From Synchiropus splendidus (lineage: Eukaryota > Chordata > Actinopteri > Syngnathiformes > Callionymidae), in assembly GCF_027744825.2 (NCBI RefSeq), contig NC_071348.1:3664563-3728562 (forward strand): DNA of 64,000 nucleotides, read 5' to 3'. A model generated the notes under the pieces. The model worked only from the letters and a program-made list of their open reading frames with translations, searched no databases and was not told where the DNA came from. The position numbers were made by a program, and so were the translations under genes. Below, piece by piece: positions 12,241-24,340 of the stretch (position 1 is the stretch's first letter; each line of letters begins with the position of its first letter).

Positions 12241-12960
12241 ACCTTGACTTGACTTGACCTGGGGTGTCACGGAAGAGTCCATTGCAGCTTCAATCCAAGT
12301 CACTTTCCCACCTGAAATTACGGCAACAACCCTGGATCCAGCTCAAGTCCAAATACTCAATTCATTCTGATCATGTGATCAGTGACGGTCCCAAGAGAGA
12401 AGGTCATCATTGAGGGTGGAAGATGACCACCTAGTCCCGACAGTTCCACTGAAGGATCATGGCCATTCCTTGGATCTGGGAGGACAGGCAACGAGTTGTC
12501 AGGACCGACCTTAACCGTTTGTTCCCATCGAATACCCTTAGTGCTCCAACTACAGTGGGATGTCGCAATTGAACCCTGCTGTAGCAGAGATGTGTCCCAC
12601 CAGGAATTCTGACATTCTCCAGGCAGTGTAACTGAGGGGTGAGACGCAGCCATTGGCGACAGCTGAAGCGTATGGAGCCACCAGTGGGGCACAAGCCCGG
12701 GTCTAATGAGCCTGCGGTGGGCTAGCCTTAGGCGAGGGCGTGCTGTGGTAAAAGGCCTGGGCCTGAAGACCCTGTGACCCTGGGGAGCCCTATTTATGAC
12801 GCGTTGTTCCAGAGACAGATCACTGTCTGCTGACCACCTAACCCTACCTGAGAGCAAATCACCATGGTGGGTCCTAACGTGCATACAAAGGTGGCGCTGT
12901 TCCCCCGAACAGGACAATAAAAGATTCACAAGTTATTCATTCAGCCTGAAGGCATTTCCC
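12241..12960. other. Unclassified transposon-like stretch with a 190-codon minus frame
   Basis: A TTGAC triplet array (three units, 12244-12258) is followed by a dyad CTGATCA-TG-TGATCAG (12367-12382) and an open minus frame from 12929 to 12357. On the plus strand a TATTTAT motif (12791-12797) precedes an AATAAA (12916-12921) by about 120 bases, an arrangement that would fit the promoter and polyadenylation signal of an LTR. I found no TG...CA ends, primer-binding site or duplicated target, and the minus frame has no recognised domain. The assignment is only a suspicion. Confidence 0.2.
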
Positions 12961-14043
12961 ATTGTTTGCGTCACATACCCAATCTAGTCTTCCTCTAGTT
13001 ACAGACGGGCATATAAGAAGTCGTGGCGTCCCTCTATAACTGTGGGCTTTCTGGGTGGCCTTCTCTGACAACGTTGGTCATGAACTGGGGCACAGCATCC
13101 TGGAGTCCAGTCTGTCTGTCACCACTTTGACAGTCTTACTCTTGAACAGTCCCTCCGGCACAAGGCACTGTCTCCTTTTCTATTTCCCCCCTCAGTCTGT
13201 GCCGCACACACACGCCGATGCCGTGCCTCACCTGTCACAATAGCCTGCTGCTACAACTGCTCCCCCTGGTCACCTCTGTTCCCTGCCCACTCAGAGAATA
13301 TGACATGTGTTTGATGGTCGAAATCACAGGGCTGTCTACCTTCTGCGCCTCCTCCGACTGGAGCGCACCACCACCCAGGGGCAGAGAGGTGGTGAGCGGC
13401 GAGAGCAGCAGGAGGAATGAATGACATATTTGTACTGCTCAGTGCCTTCGGATGAGATTGAATGTAGCTGATATGTTGCCCGGTTTGTTGCTCTGTCCGT
13501 CGCTCTCAATTAGCTCCCGGGACCAGGAGGTTTAATTTGCCCCTTCAAAGCCACCGCGGCTAATCAGGAATGTTGAGGAGTCAGAGATGAAGAGGAGAAT
13601 GATGCTGACCTCAAAATGTCAGCTGGTGTTGCATTTCTTATTGTTTACTCTTACTATTCAGTGCAGGGGTGTGCACCATTCTGCTGCAGGCCCTTTTGCA
13701 TATTGGAACTGGGATTTATGTCCATATTTATCGCATACAGTTTGGATTAATAATGGAAACCTTGTGTCTTTTCCGTGGAAGACAGCGGAGGTTATTATGG
13801 AGAAGAGGCTGAACTTTGGCCCACCCACACCATTCATTTTGGAAGCCAAAAGACTCATTATCCCTTGGAAAAAAAACCACAGGTCAGAGGATGGCAACTT
13901 GCCCCTTGCAAGCAAACAGCTTCAGGAACCCATGGTGTCGATGTGAGGCTGGAAACAACTGCTATGCTGTAACTCCACAATTATTCGATAAAACACTGAC
14001 AGGCTTTGTAAATAATGAAGAAAAGGACAAGATCAGATATGAG
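12961..14043. other. No gene; possible regulatory DNA near 13.5 kb
   Basis: No exon recognised. About 13440-13570 carries several homeodomain-like cores (CAATTAG, TTTAATTTG, GCTAATCAGG) in otherwise repeat-free sequence, the sort of composition seen in vertebrate enhancers. The 119-codon frame at 13587-13946 begins with a hydrophobic run resembling a signal peptide (from about residue 10), but the rest is unrecognised and there are no clear splice signals. Confidence 0.35.
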
Positions 14044-14190
14044 TGTGTCAGCAGGGCAGCTCGTGTGGAGACGCTCGGGAGGCCAGATGGTTTGGACACG
14101 TGAAGAGAGAAAGTGCAGGACCAAGAATGTTGGAGAAACAAATGACTAGGGAGGATAAGGTGGATGTGGTTGAAGGGAAATGCAGAAAGA
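14044..14190 (+). mobile_element. LINE coding remnant (C-terminal part of ORF2)
   Basis: Reading from 14085 in one frame gives RWFGHVKRESAGPRMLEKQ followed by a stretch ending DKVDVVEG. This matches the generic layout of the C-terminal region of many animal non-LTR retrotransposon polyproteins: a WFGHVKR motif, an RRML-like motif, a basic segment, then a (F/W)MDVVKEDM-like end. The basic Gly/Arg/Pro/Lys-rich segment is shortened, and frame continuity upstream is lost. It is a short dead fragment. The clade cannot be settled from this length, but it differs from the LINE family at 16 and 37 kb. Confidence 0.65.
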
Positions 14191-16109
14191 CCATATCAGT
14201 TCCTCCAGGATTCCACTGACTTTTTTTATTTGAATGTGTGGCCAGAAATGTCTGATTTTGCAGAAGGTTTTTTAAAAAATTACAGTGACAATAGCCATCA
14301 TTTGTGGTTCTGGAACATGACGGGAAATACGGTAAATTTTCTGCCAAGCAAAAGCTCCAGGCTGGTGTTTTAAACTATAATAATTCCGATTGCAAAGACA
14401 CGCAAATGTACATTCGAAACAAAAAAAATATGACGGTGAAATTTGGTTCGGGTTGGCAGCGTGTAGTGAGCGCTTGTTTTCTTTCGGAGCTCCTCACAAG
14501 GGCGGAGCCTGACCGTGATTTGGATGAGTCTGAGAGGTGGAGATGTGGAATGTGTGTGTGACTGTAGTTGTTCATTAATACAGCCAATTAAAATGGTAGC
14601 TGCTGATCTGACGTGGAGGGTCAGAAACAGCCTGGAGAGAGATGGAGTTGGCGGTTGGCCATGTTTGTTTACGTCCGCCCCGTATAGTGTTCGGGTGATG
14701 GTGCACAACACAGTTCTGCTTGTTACTTCTGTCTCCTCTGCATTTACATCATGGGAATTTAGACATTTATGAAAAGATTCAGAATTGATATATTTGTGGG
14801 CAAATGACTTGGTGGGAAAGTCGCGGCAGAACTTGTGGAGATTGGTTGAGATTGGGTTTCTAGTTGCGAGCGCAACATCGCCATCTGCCAGAAGGACTGA
14901 CTAGAGAACAAAAAGTCTTACATGCTAATCTACTTCAGAATTTAACGCAGTCTAAGGTATTGAGGAGAACAACATAGAAATGTGCATGTGGGTAAGAGGA
15001 AGCAGCTAGCTTTACAAGACGTGGAAAACCATGCTTTATTTTCTCAAAGAGGCAGCTCTAGATGACACACAAGATGAACCAGTTCCAAGAGAGGCTGTAA
15101 CACTGGATAAGTTTTGGAACGGGGATCAGACAAGCACCAAAACAGGAAGTGAAATGGCTTATAAGGTGTTTCCCCCTTCCTGTATTTTAAAACCTCCGGA
15201 GCGATGCCCAGTGATGAGTTCCGCTTGCACATCTGTGTCCAGAAGCATCATTAGGAATGTATGAGGATTAACCAAAGCCTTGTGACATGTTTCCGCTGTT
15301 CTCATCTATTTTAGCCATGTTTAAATCAGCTGCGTGTGTTGCAACAAAGATACACATGCCTCACTTTCCCTGGCAGCACAGTTGTTTTCTATGTCACCTG
15401 TTATGCGTCCTTGGGTGAACAAATCTGTAGAAAAGTTCTGCCATAGGCACCAACTGTTTTATCTTCCTGTTGCCATTGGAGATGATGACTCTTTTCCTCA
15501 AGGGCTGCTTTTAACCTTGAGAGAGCGAGTTTCTCTGTTAAGACCTCATGGCTTTTTCAATATTCCCTGCCACAGTCTGACCAGCCGAACGCCGGCGCTT
15601 GGCTGTGCGTGTCTGCGGGGAGTGAAATTGGGAGAAATGGTGGTTTTGGATTCTTGATCCCAGCTCTTTCCTGCTGTTCCATGATTCCTATAGCTGACTT
15701 ACAATGGAACAAAGCGGCTGGCCACTCATCTGTGTGTGTCACATGTCCCGCTCAAACACCCCCTGCCGTCTCCCCCTCAGTTATGGTGAATCATCGACAA
15801 CAGAGTAACTGGAGCACACGGTCACTCTGCCCTCTGGCTTGCCAGGGCTGAATCCATCTTCTGCCCAAGGAGAGTGAAGCAACACGAGGAAGGACTACGC
15901 TGAGATCCTTTCTCCCTTTCCCCTGCAGCCCAAGGAGATCAAGCCCACTTGGGTGGCCCTGTCTGACGCGGTTGCTTTTAATTGAGTTGCTCACTCAGCC
16001 ACTCGCCCAGGGGGACACTTCTATGTCACGTCCGATGATTAACCCAAATATCAACTGAGGTCTAGGACTGCTGCCACTTCTGGTAGCACCGTGAAGTATG
16101 TGTTGAGGC
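14191..16109. other. No gene recognised
   Basis: Between two LINE remnants. Includes T/A-rich sequence at 14220-14300 and ordinary unique-looking DNA. None of the open frames (113 codons or fewer) is recognisable. Part of 14200-14600 might belong to an older repeat because it abuts a LINE fragment, but no ends were found. Confidence 0.45.
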
Positions 16110-16560
16110 CGCCATGCAAGAGTGAAAGGTGAGGAGAAGGTTTGATCCCCATGGTCATGCCCACTGTGGGTCACGGATAGAAGCCAGTCGTGTGAGGTGG
16201 AGCCAAGACATTGGTCTACCTATAGTCACAAGATTTGGTTGCTGAAGATAACTTTCTCCTCTCCGTGGTAGCTGGATTGTCCCACAGGTGAGGAGCATCT
16301 TTATAGCACGCCACTTAGATGCCTCTCAGGCGAGATGCTCTGTCTTAGTGGGGCAGACCCAGGTGGGACTGTGGCTTGCGAGCCTGGAACACCTTCATTT
16401 CCAGAGGTTCCTGAGGTGAGTGAAGTCTTGGCCTCATGGTTGGCTTCCGTGGCTGGAAGGAGGACCGCTGCTCTGTGACTCAGTATTCCTTCCTGATGAT
16501 GTGTGTCAGGAACATTACCCTCGGAGGCGGCGGAAGTCTGGGCCTCTCTGCTCAGGTCAT
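16110..16560 (+). mobile_element. Degenerate LINE ORF2 3' fragment
   Basis: On the plus strand the order of motifs follows the C-terminal end of a common teleost non-LTR retrotransposon. First comes an AGCCAG...TGAGGTGG...CAT.GGTC block (about 16172-16218), which corresponds to the SQLRWFGHL region. Next is GTCCCACAGG (about 16279), then an AGACCCAGG...GGGACT block (about 16357) translating as GRPRWDCGLRAW, compared with the usual GRPRTRWRDY. Last is GGAAGTCTGGGCCTCTCTGC (about 16528), corresponding to the REVWASLL end. Frameshifts and stops throughout show it is dead. The same family is present in opposite orientation at 36680-37030. Confidence 0.65.
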
Positions 16561-18229
16561 GTCACTGAAGGTTTTCATCCTTGACTGTCTTTTCCATTGT
16601 CCTCAGCTCTGTTTGAAAAAGATTCAGGCAAGGGTCAGATTGATGCAGCTCAAAACATTTGAGTCTTTCCTGAACATCTCCTGCCCGATAAGCGACTGAG
16701 ATCAGGAGCCAATCAGACCGCTCGGTCATTGGCCCTCTCAGAAGCGGCATAAATCACGTCGGCGGACATCGACCACGCTCCTCATCATGAGCAGTTGCTC
16801 CCAACAACGCATGGATTTGCTGCTGTCCCTGATCAATGTGGACTTGCTTAACAGCTTTGATAGCTGCTCCTGTCCCACGTCTTCATGCCTTCACTGACTG
16901 TCTTTCCCCACTCGCTTCCTTTTTCATGGGGATTTTGTTTCCCAAAGATGTGTGTGTGTGCGTTGGCAACCCTCTGCCTGCCAAGCCGCTCATGGAGAAG
17001 TGATAGGCATGGGGAGCCTGTGGGCCAGCAACCATGAAATAAATATGGATGGTCATGAGTGCGATGAGCGGGGATCATCTGTTTTGCCATCTGTTTGTGC
17101 GAGAGTGTGGATGTAACGACTGCAGTCCTGCCCAGTCCGCTGAGTCCACAGTGGCTCCAGAGCCTGACAGGACCCAGAATATAACCAACGCGGCTACCTG
17201 TCATATAGAAACGTCTTTAAATTCAGCCCCACGTTCACACTCAAACGCAGCAGAACGTGTTGCTCGGGTCTGTCTCTGGCCCGGTGTGGCCATTAGCACT
17301 GACAGGTTGACAATAGCCAGACAGGATTGGTGTTGGAGATTGTTCAACTGGCAGCGCCCGAATACAATCTGTTACTGTCTTGGTATGACTAACATGGTGG
17401 GACATGTGTTTGCAGATGTCTGGACAGTGAGGGGGATTGGGCACCATCATCCGTCCTCACGGGGCACCGCTTTCTTCTCTCAACCTTTTTTTAAGGTTTT
17501 CTCTTGGAAAAAAAGAAAACAAACCATTGAAATAAACATATTCCTTCTAGAGCTTGACTCAGTAGGAGCTCCCCGAATCCAACCCGCCCGCTCGGATGGT
17601 GTCGTAATGCCAAACATAGCTGTGACTCAGTGGCCTGATGTTCCCATAAATATGTTTTTATAGCTTTTGAATGGGCCGAGCAGAGATGTTTGCTGCTCAC
17701 AAAGGTGTGTGTTTGTGTTGGACTCCGCCGTCTAATGCCTGCTGCCAGGGAGAGAAACACTTGTAATTGAATTATCCCATGCAAATCAATATCATGTCAG
17801 TCATTTCAGCTTCAGAGTGCTTTAAAACATAAATCAGTAGTTGAGTGCAGCACAATGCCCTGATTGCTCCCACTATCATGTTTCCTCACACATTACGCGA
17901 AGCACATCCGAGCCGTGCTGAAATAAGGAGCCGCTCTCTGCACCGGAGCGTCGGGTCGGGATACGACTACGCGTGCTTCTAGCTGCATCTGTGTCTGCTC
18001 AAGTTCTTGTCTCCACCCTTGCACTGAACACAAACTGGCGGCTCAGATCCCGAACAGAGAGCCTCTTGACGCTGGGAAGTGGACTTTTCTGTCCTATACT
18101 GCCGCTAATGGGAGCCTTCCTTGTTGGATAGGCAAGTAAAAATGTTTTCCATCCCGTGTTGCGTTCCAGGCAAGAGTTGTGGATCATGTGACCAGTTGGA
18201 TGTCACTCGCTATGTATAGCCACATAGTG
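16561..18229. other. No gene; unrecognised 204-codon frame
   Basis: A plus frame runs from 17049 to 17663 with no recognisable domain. Its codon composition looks arbitrary and it has no neighbouring exon signals, so I regard it as a chance frame. Near 18091 the sequence GTCCTATACTG is the reverse complement of the CAGTATAGGAC found at the end of the repeat copy at 18230-18366, which may mark the other end of that element. Confidence 0.45.
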
Positions 18230-18366
18230 TCATTACATGGCGTCAGCAGATAAGGCGGAAAGCGGAGCATGTGCTTCAATTGAAAGCACCAACATGCAGT
18301 GCTGAAGGTTGCGTGGTGGCATCAGTATAGGACGCCTCAGTACTGTCCATATTCCACACGTCAATG
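18230..18366 (+). repeat. Unassigned ~130-bp dispersed repeat, copy A
   Basis: Aligns with 31661-31788 and 58178-58317 in the same orientation. Shared landmarks are a CATGGCGTCAG left part (with copy C), the core TGTGCTTCAATTGAAA (18270-18285), GCACCAACATGCAG, then CAGTATAGGACGCC. The core is a near-palindrome (TGCTTCAATTGAA with GCA). No coding potential, A-box/B-box promoter or poly-A tail is visible, so it is not an obvious tRNA-derived SINE. Upstream at 18091 lies the inverse of the CAGTATAGGAC end, which could mean a foldback element about 245 bases long. Confidence 0.75.
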
Positions 18367-19991
18367 ACCTTTTTCTAGCCACAGCACCCTCGGTTCATTG
18401 ACAAAAAATCCTGAGGCTCACCACCAAAGGAACCTGGGCCAAAGCGCACTTGTGCTTAAAGTCCTGTAGAAAATCCCTGTTCATCTGTGAACAACTGTAT
18501 TTTGCCAGGCTGTTTGCAGACACAAATTGCAGTAAAATGTATTTGTTTCAAATGTGTCCAGAAAGGGGCGGGCAATATGGCAAAATATATCATTATTTAT
18601 TTATACATTTACTTGCTTTAAATAACTGTTTGGATTTGATCACTTCTCTTTTGCATTTATTGTAGTTCTGAGTTTCCAGACAAATCCTTAGCATTCTTTG
18701 CCTGAACTTTGCCTTAGTTTTTTCGCCAACTTTTAAGCTGCAAAGCAAACTTTGACAGTATCAATAAAGTGAGACACGACAGGTTAGCCGTTAGCTCTGT
18801 TAGCTGTGCAGTGCAGACAGTCTTTGGCCTGGTGGCGGCTCCCACAAGGATCCCTCCCTCCTTTCCTCCCTCCATGGTTCTGTGGTGAAAGTGTGTGGTT
18901 CAGTTAGAGACGCTAGACGTTGTGCATGTGAGCAGCTTCTTGGCTGTGAGTGTGTGGGAAGAGGAGCGCCGCGCACCACAGCAGCGCTGCTTTGACTGAC
19001 GGACAGATCAGTGCATCAACACATTGGAGCTCTACAGTCGAGTGGATAGAACGTCAGCCAATCCATGTGATCTCCTCACCTTGGTTGCTCCTCACCACCT
19101 TCTCATTGTCATGATTTCATGGCATCATATCGCCCACCTGGATCATTTCCCCGCGGCACACCTGACAGTCTCTCATGGTTGAAAAACGCTGTGTTACACA
19201 ATGGGAGTGAGGATGTGTTGCGTGCTCGGCAGGACTCCATGCCAAAGACCTACTTGTCTAAACCATTGGTCTCAGTCAGAACAAACCCAACGTCATGTTT
19301 CACCCACACTTCACCGTCCATCTTGCTCCGTGTCTCCCCTTCATTCATCCTCATCCCAGGTTTCCGTTGTTGGGCCCCGATGGATTTGTTTTCAGTTGTC
19401 GTCGCTCACAAATTCTGTGTCCCTTTTGTTCACACGGTTCTGTTTTAATTACTGGGACAGATTTTCTGTGTTCATCTGAACGACAAAACCATCTAAAAAT
19501 GATGGCGCCATAGCCCCGCCTCTTTCGTCTTTCACCCTGAGCGCTGTCACTTCACTGTCTGAAATCGATTTGCTGTCAAGAGTGACTCCTCATCACGGCT
19601 CTACCTTGTTGTCCACACCATTGCCGGCGTGGCGTCGTGGTTAGCAGGGAGCTTTACTGCACCACATGCAGAACTACATTGGTTTCAAAGGGTTCATATG
19701 GTAACAGCAGGTGTCCTGCTGAACGAAATTCGCCTCGGCCTTTCAACTGAACTGATCCTCGGGCTCTAACAAATGAAACATTCCATTGACCTGTTGGTGG
19801 GAGTGACAAGCATCCACCGTCAAAGTGCTGCACCAAAATACTGTCTTGCTTCTTCTTGCTTCTCTACTCAGTAGAGTAGTTTTCTCACGCAGTCCTTCCA
19901 CGCCACGTTTTCTCGATGAAGCGAGCTGCTAATATCAAGTCAAACACACCTCCCTCTGCAGCACTGTGACGCCCAGTTTTAGCTGAGATCC
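18367..19991. other. No gene recognised
   Basis: Includes an AT-rich patch at 18580-18660 and a pyrimidine-rich CCTCCCTCC-type patch near 18856-18875. Overlapping open frames at 19119-19513 lack domains. Nothing else could be supported. Confidence 0.5.
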
Positions 19992-20660
19992 TTGCACCAG
20001 TCGAGCCACTTTAAAGCTAGCGAAGCTCGCGTCGACGCCGACGAAGAGCCAGTGTTACTGTGTGTAGTGCGGATCAGCCTCGCTATAAACTTAAAAATGC
20101 ATTTCATGCAACTCAACACTCTGAAATCCTGCCTCATTTACTGGCTCCTCGGTGGAGAAATTGAACATTCTGCTGCCTCTGATTTTTCATCCATCCTTTG
20201 GGTTAAGTGTTGTCTTGGGAGCGCTGAGAAGGCAGGCAGATGGGTGTGGAGTGGGGTACGGGAGACTGTTAAGAGGCTCTTGAACTATAGTCTACTGTCA
20301 GAGGAGAGTGCTCAAAAAGAAAAGTGTCCGAGAGGAGAGAATGGAAGAAAAAGAAGCAGCAGATTCATGGCTGGAATCATTGGCTCGGCTTGTTTATCCC
20401 CCGTGAAGCACAGGGCTGCGCTGTATTGCAACTCTCTTCAAGAATCAAAAATAGCTTCCGTTTCACGTTCTAAAGCTCTGGAATGTCGGAATCGAAGCGC
20501 CCTCGCTGCTGGCTACGAAACGGCATTCGTGATTCGCGTCCTGCTCTCTGAAAGCCTTCAGTGTTCCCCTCACTTTCACCATCTTAAATGGGAGATGAAC
20601 AACAAAGCAGGCATGAATATTCATCTGATGTTTTTCTTGCTCATTCACTTTGAAGCTTGA
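19992..20660 (+). other. Longest open frame in the window (222 codons), probably chance
   Basis: The plus frame from 19992 to 20660 is the longest in the window. The predicted product has a hydrophobic stretch around residues 45-55 and is otherwise mixed and basic. I recognise no family, conserved motif or repeat. No Kozak context, TATA box or flanking splice junctions support it. In 64 kb a frame of this length is uncommon but not impossible by chance. Transcript data or cross-species conservation would be needed to promote it to a gene. Confidence 0.12.
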
Positions 20661-23600
20661 CCAAGTGCTCAGTTTTCATGTTGCCCCGGCATTTAGGCTA
20701 CAGCCAGCCTCGCTTTGAAATGAGCGGCTGGAATAAAAGTAGAATCTGCGCCGGCTGCTGCGGGACCCGCCTCTGTTTCGGACGCTGTGTAATGTGGTGA
20801 GGAGCGTTGAACCTGTCTGCCCTGTGTGTCGGGCCCTATAGTGAACCGCGGGGAATTTCACAGTGACGACCCTGCCTTCACTCTTCACCCCCCCCCTCCC
20901 AACTGGTGACGTTACTGGAAATAGCAACGATTTGGACCAAAGTGTCGCTGGGAAATTGGGATGAAGTCCAGTCTGATGTTGCTGGTCTCTTCCTGGCCAG
21001 ATTTCCATGAGCACTTTCCCAGCTGCTCTCACATCTTTGTGGGTCACATCACAGGATTCCTGTCATCAAGGGCAGTGGGTTTTAGCATCAGGGACTCTGA
21101 TATCGCCTCTCCAAACCTCTCTCTCCTTATTCCCTTCAGCTGATAGCGGCTAATCCCTGCCTCGCATTAAACCGTGACCAAGATCAATTAAACCCCTGCC
21201 TTGATGCCGATACCGATCTTGCTCAGCGGCCGATAGCGAGGGAAGTTTGGAGTCTGGATGTCACATGTGCTGGAGTCTGTATGTTGGGCAGCCAAGCTGC
21301 GGGCAGCACGCACCATTGATTTCCATGGGCTCTTAACAGAGATGAAAGACAACGGAAACAATAACAGGGATGATCACAGCACCGCTGGCCGTGTTTGCAC
21401 GTTACATTTGCCATAAGCTATTTAGTATTCTTTTCTTTGTTCTCATTATTTTTATTTGGCATGAGGATCCGTTTTCAGTTCCCAAACTCCACTCTTGTTC
21501 GACACAGCTCAGCTGTAGGAATTGGACTTTGCAGTGGTCAGTAGCCGAAGAATTAAAGGCTCAGTGTTGTGGATTTAGCCTCCCACACCTAAGGGTTTTC
21601 CTTGCCTGCTATTTTTAATCGGAAAGGTGAGAGTAAGTGAGCAGTCTTTCTTTGGCGTGTGATGCGCCGCGTCCGCGGTGTGTTCCAAAACTATTGGCAT
21701 CACAACAAGACTGGCTGGCAGATAGAAAGGGGCTGGCTCCGGTTGCCAAGTGTGTTTTGGCATGTGGTGTGGTAGGCTGTGCTGGGAGAAGAGGGGGGCG
21801 ACATAAAGACAGAGGATGGCGCTGAACGCAGCAGGACAGGGCGGAAACAGAGGTGGAGCTCAGTCTCACCGGTGCAGAGCGAGTGCCAAGCCGACTGTCA
21901 TGTCCGCCGCTGGGACTGGCTGCTGTGGGCTTCAGGTTGTTTTGGTCTGCACATCAAAAGGCGAGGCAGCGAACATGAAAACACCACTCGTTTTTCACTC
22001 TTGTGCTTTCCCTGACGACTTTTTTCGAGTCGCTGCGGCTCTTTTCCGCGTCCCCGGAGAGCCACATGCAAGGTGCTCCCGAGGCTTTGAGCTCCCGAAG
22101 AGAGACGGCGCGCCTGCAGGGCTGCGGCGACAAAGTGCAGGAAACACCCGGGAGAGGAGCCCACAAGAAAGGTGGCCGGCGCTTTGACAGACGCCCGTGT
22201 TAGCGCTGAGTTATTAAAGAAAGAATCAGATCCATCACCTCATGAAAGAACAAACCGCTTCAAGAAGCTAATGACAAATCTCCTCGCAGCATCACACAGA
22301 GCAAGGGAAGCGCCATCTGCTGCCATTTCCAACTGCTTCCACATTCGTCCTCGGCACTTTGGTTACATCCTGCAGCTTATGTCGACGGTGGATTACAGAA
22401 GCTTGGCGTTTGTGTCGGTTCGTGTTCGGGGGCTATGTACGGCGCGTCTTCTCCTTCTTACTCTAAAGACAATGGTGTTCTTGGCCCAGGAGCTGTTTCC
22501 TCCCCTTCGCATGGCAGAGGGAAAAAAAAAGTTGTAAGTGATCCAGAATCAGAACAAAGAGATCCAATTTAGATTTTAATATTGCTTTTTATGCGTTTCA
22601 TCCTTTTTGTATCACACTTTTGTTCTCTGGCTGGTGGAGCTTTTTCCCTTTCTCTACGTTGGCTCTGCTTAGTTGTGACCTAGTTTATTAAAAAAAAAAA
22701 AAAGAAGGGGGATGATTTGTGGGGATTAAGACGCAGATTATCAGGTTAGTTGTCTCTTGCACCGTTCCATATGTCAGAGTTTCTGTGCTGAAAATGAAAA
22801 TCACTGGAGGCGAAATGAAATCTCGCTCCTGTCTGGACACTTTCACCGAACAGTGGGGCTTCAGTGTCGAGAGAAAAAAAAGCTTTAAAGGCGCTTCATT
22901 AGCGAGGAAATTATTACCAGACTCCCGAGCAGAAGCTCCGCCACAACCACATTTGAGACCTGCGACGTCACCAACACTCGCCTGTGAAGTAGAGTCGGAC
23001 GAAACGCTCGCATCCGACGGCTCACTCTGACGTTCATATATGAACACAGGATTAGAACAGTGTAAATAAACACAACAAATTCATGTCTATTGAACATACT
23101 ATGACAACGAATGTGTGAAGTATCTGTATTTTTTGGTTCCGATTTTTCTTTTGAGGTCTAAATTTAGCTAATTTATCTCTCGCGGTGAGAGATTTCCTGC
23201 ATTGCAACGCTGTGCGAGGGCATGATGTGACATGAATTTATATTTTGAAGTCTTCCCTCAGCAGACCAGTTCCCTCTTTAGCTTCCTCCACACATCACAG
23301 ATTTTTGTTCACAACGTAGGATAAATATCGGGATTTATGTTTTATATTTAACAATGTGATTTATCTTCAAATGAAATATTTATTAAAATAAAAAGATAGC
23401 AGCTAGCACTTTCTCAGATGCACCTTGTAAACATGTTTTTATGCTCCATATAACTGTCTTCCCAACTGTGAATGATGCAGTACCCATGCCAGGCCTGTGT
23501 GTGGTGCTGTATGTTTCGTGCAAGAACATGAAGATGTGGCTCATGCAGATTAAAGCTATTATGCTGTGTATTCCAAATGTTTATAAAATATCAAGAATAT

Positions 23601-23805
23601 TAAGATAATATATAAATATGGTCAATAAATGTGATTAAAAAGACAATTGAAAATACATATTTCATTTATGTTCCGTACTGAAAAAAATGCAAAGTATTCT
23701 TGTTAAATAACAGCAAAAAAGAATTTAAGCATCAGTTTATGGGTAAAATTGTCATCATCAATCAATAATAAAAAATAAAAAAAACCTAAACTTTCCAACA
23801 CATTG
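20661..23805. other. No gene; CpG-rich patch near 22.0-22.2 kb
   Basis: No exon was recognised. 22020-22200 is comparatively CpG-rich with overlapping open frames on both strands (up to 123 codons), none with a domain. A 14-base A run lies at about 22690-22703. From about 23560 to 23800 the sequence is strongly AT-rich with many short A/T runs. Confidence 0.45.
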
Positions 23806-23850
23806 TGTTGAGTTGCCCTTGAGCAGGACACTGAGGTGCATGAACTCCAG
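23806..23850 (+). repeat. Short fish-type interspersed repeat fragment
   Basis: GTTGCCCTTGAGCAGGACAC is very close to the TGTCCTTGAGCAAGACACTG block found in many teleost SINE/LINE-derived repeats. The match is short and the flanks have diverged, so only a fragment can be claimed. Confidence 0.4.
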
Positions 23851-24014
23851 CCATGTATCTCACTTGTGAGTCGCTCTGTTTGTTTGCCTCAAACATCAAT
23901 GGAGCTCATAACATCCCCAAAAACACCTTCCAAACAGCGTGAATTTTGTTTTAAAAGCGATGAAAGCTGCTGCGCAATAGTTTAAGAGCCGCTCCACTCC
24001 AAACAATATATTTC

Positions 24015-24029
24015 CTGCTGCTGCTGCTG
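24015..24029 (+). repeat. (CTG)5 trinucleotide run
   Basis: Five perfect CTG units in non-coding sequence. A related GCC/GCT mixture lies at 37841-37861 and a (GCA)6 at 62103-62120. Confidence 0.9.
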
Positions 24030-24325
24030 TGAGCGATGGCTCTGTTTTCCTGTTTATTGCGAGGGATTTCCAGAGAAGTGTGCCACAACACCATCCTTCA
24101 TCCTTCTGTTTTCCTTAATTCAATGTAAACACGTCTTTGTCATTCACCAGCGCGCTTGTAATGAAGCCGGGACAATGACCTTATTTAAGCTCAAGCGCTC
24201 GGGGTTATCCAACTTGAGTCGGCTTACAGGAGAAATAAGGGATCAGGAGTAAATGACAAGAGGATAAAGGATCAGAGATAGAGGAGAATTAGATAAGCGT
24301 ATTCTGTGTCTTGACATATTTCCGC

Positions 24326-24340
24326 GGGGGGGGGGGGGGG
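24326..24340 (+). repeat. 15-base G homopolymer
   Basis: An uninterrupted run of G, followed by A and four more G. Such a run can form a G-quadruplex on the plus strand and is a likely site of sequencing length error. Confidence 0.9.

Noticed and set aside
13587..13946. 119-codon frame with a signal-peptide-like start as a secreted protein
   Set aside because: Only the hydrophobic start is suggestive. The rest is unrecognised and there is no exon structure.
17049..17663. 204-codon plus frame as a candidate gene
   Set aside because: No domain, no splice signals or promoter, and ordinary overlapping frames in other phases.
19622..19670. GTGGCGTCGTGGTTAGCAG as a SINE head (GGCGCAGTGGTTAGC-like)
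   Set aside because: The match is short and nothing downstream continues the similarity.
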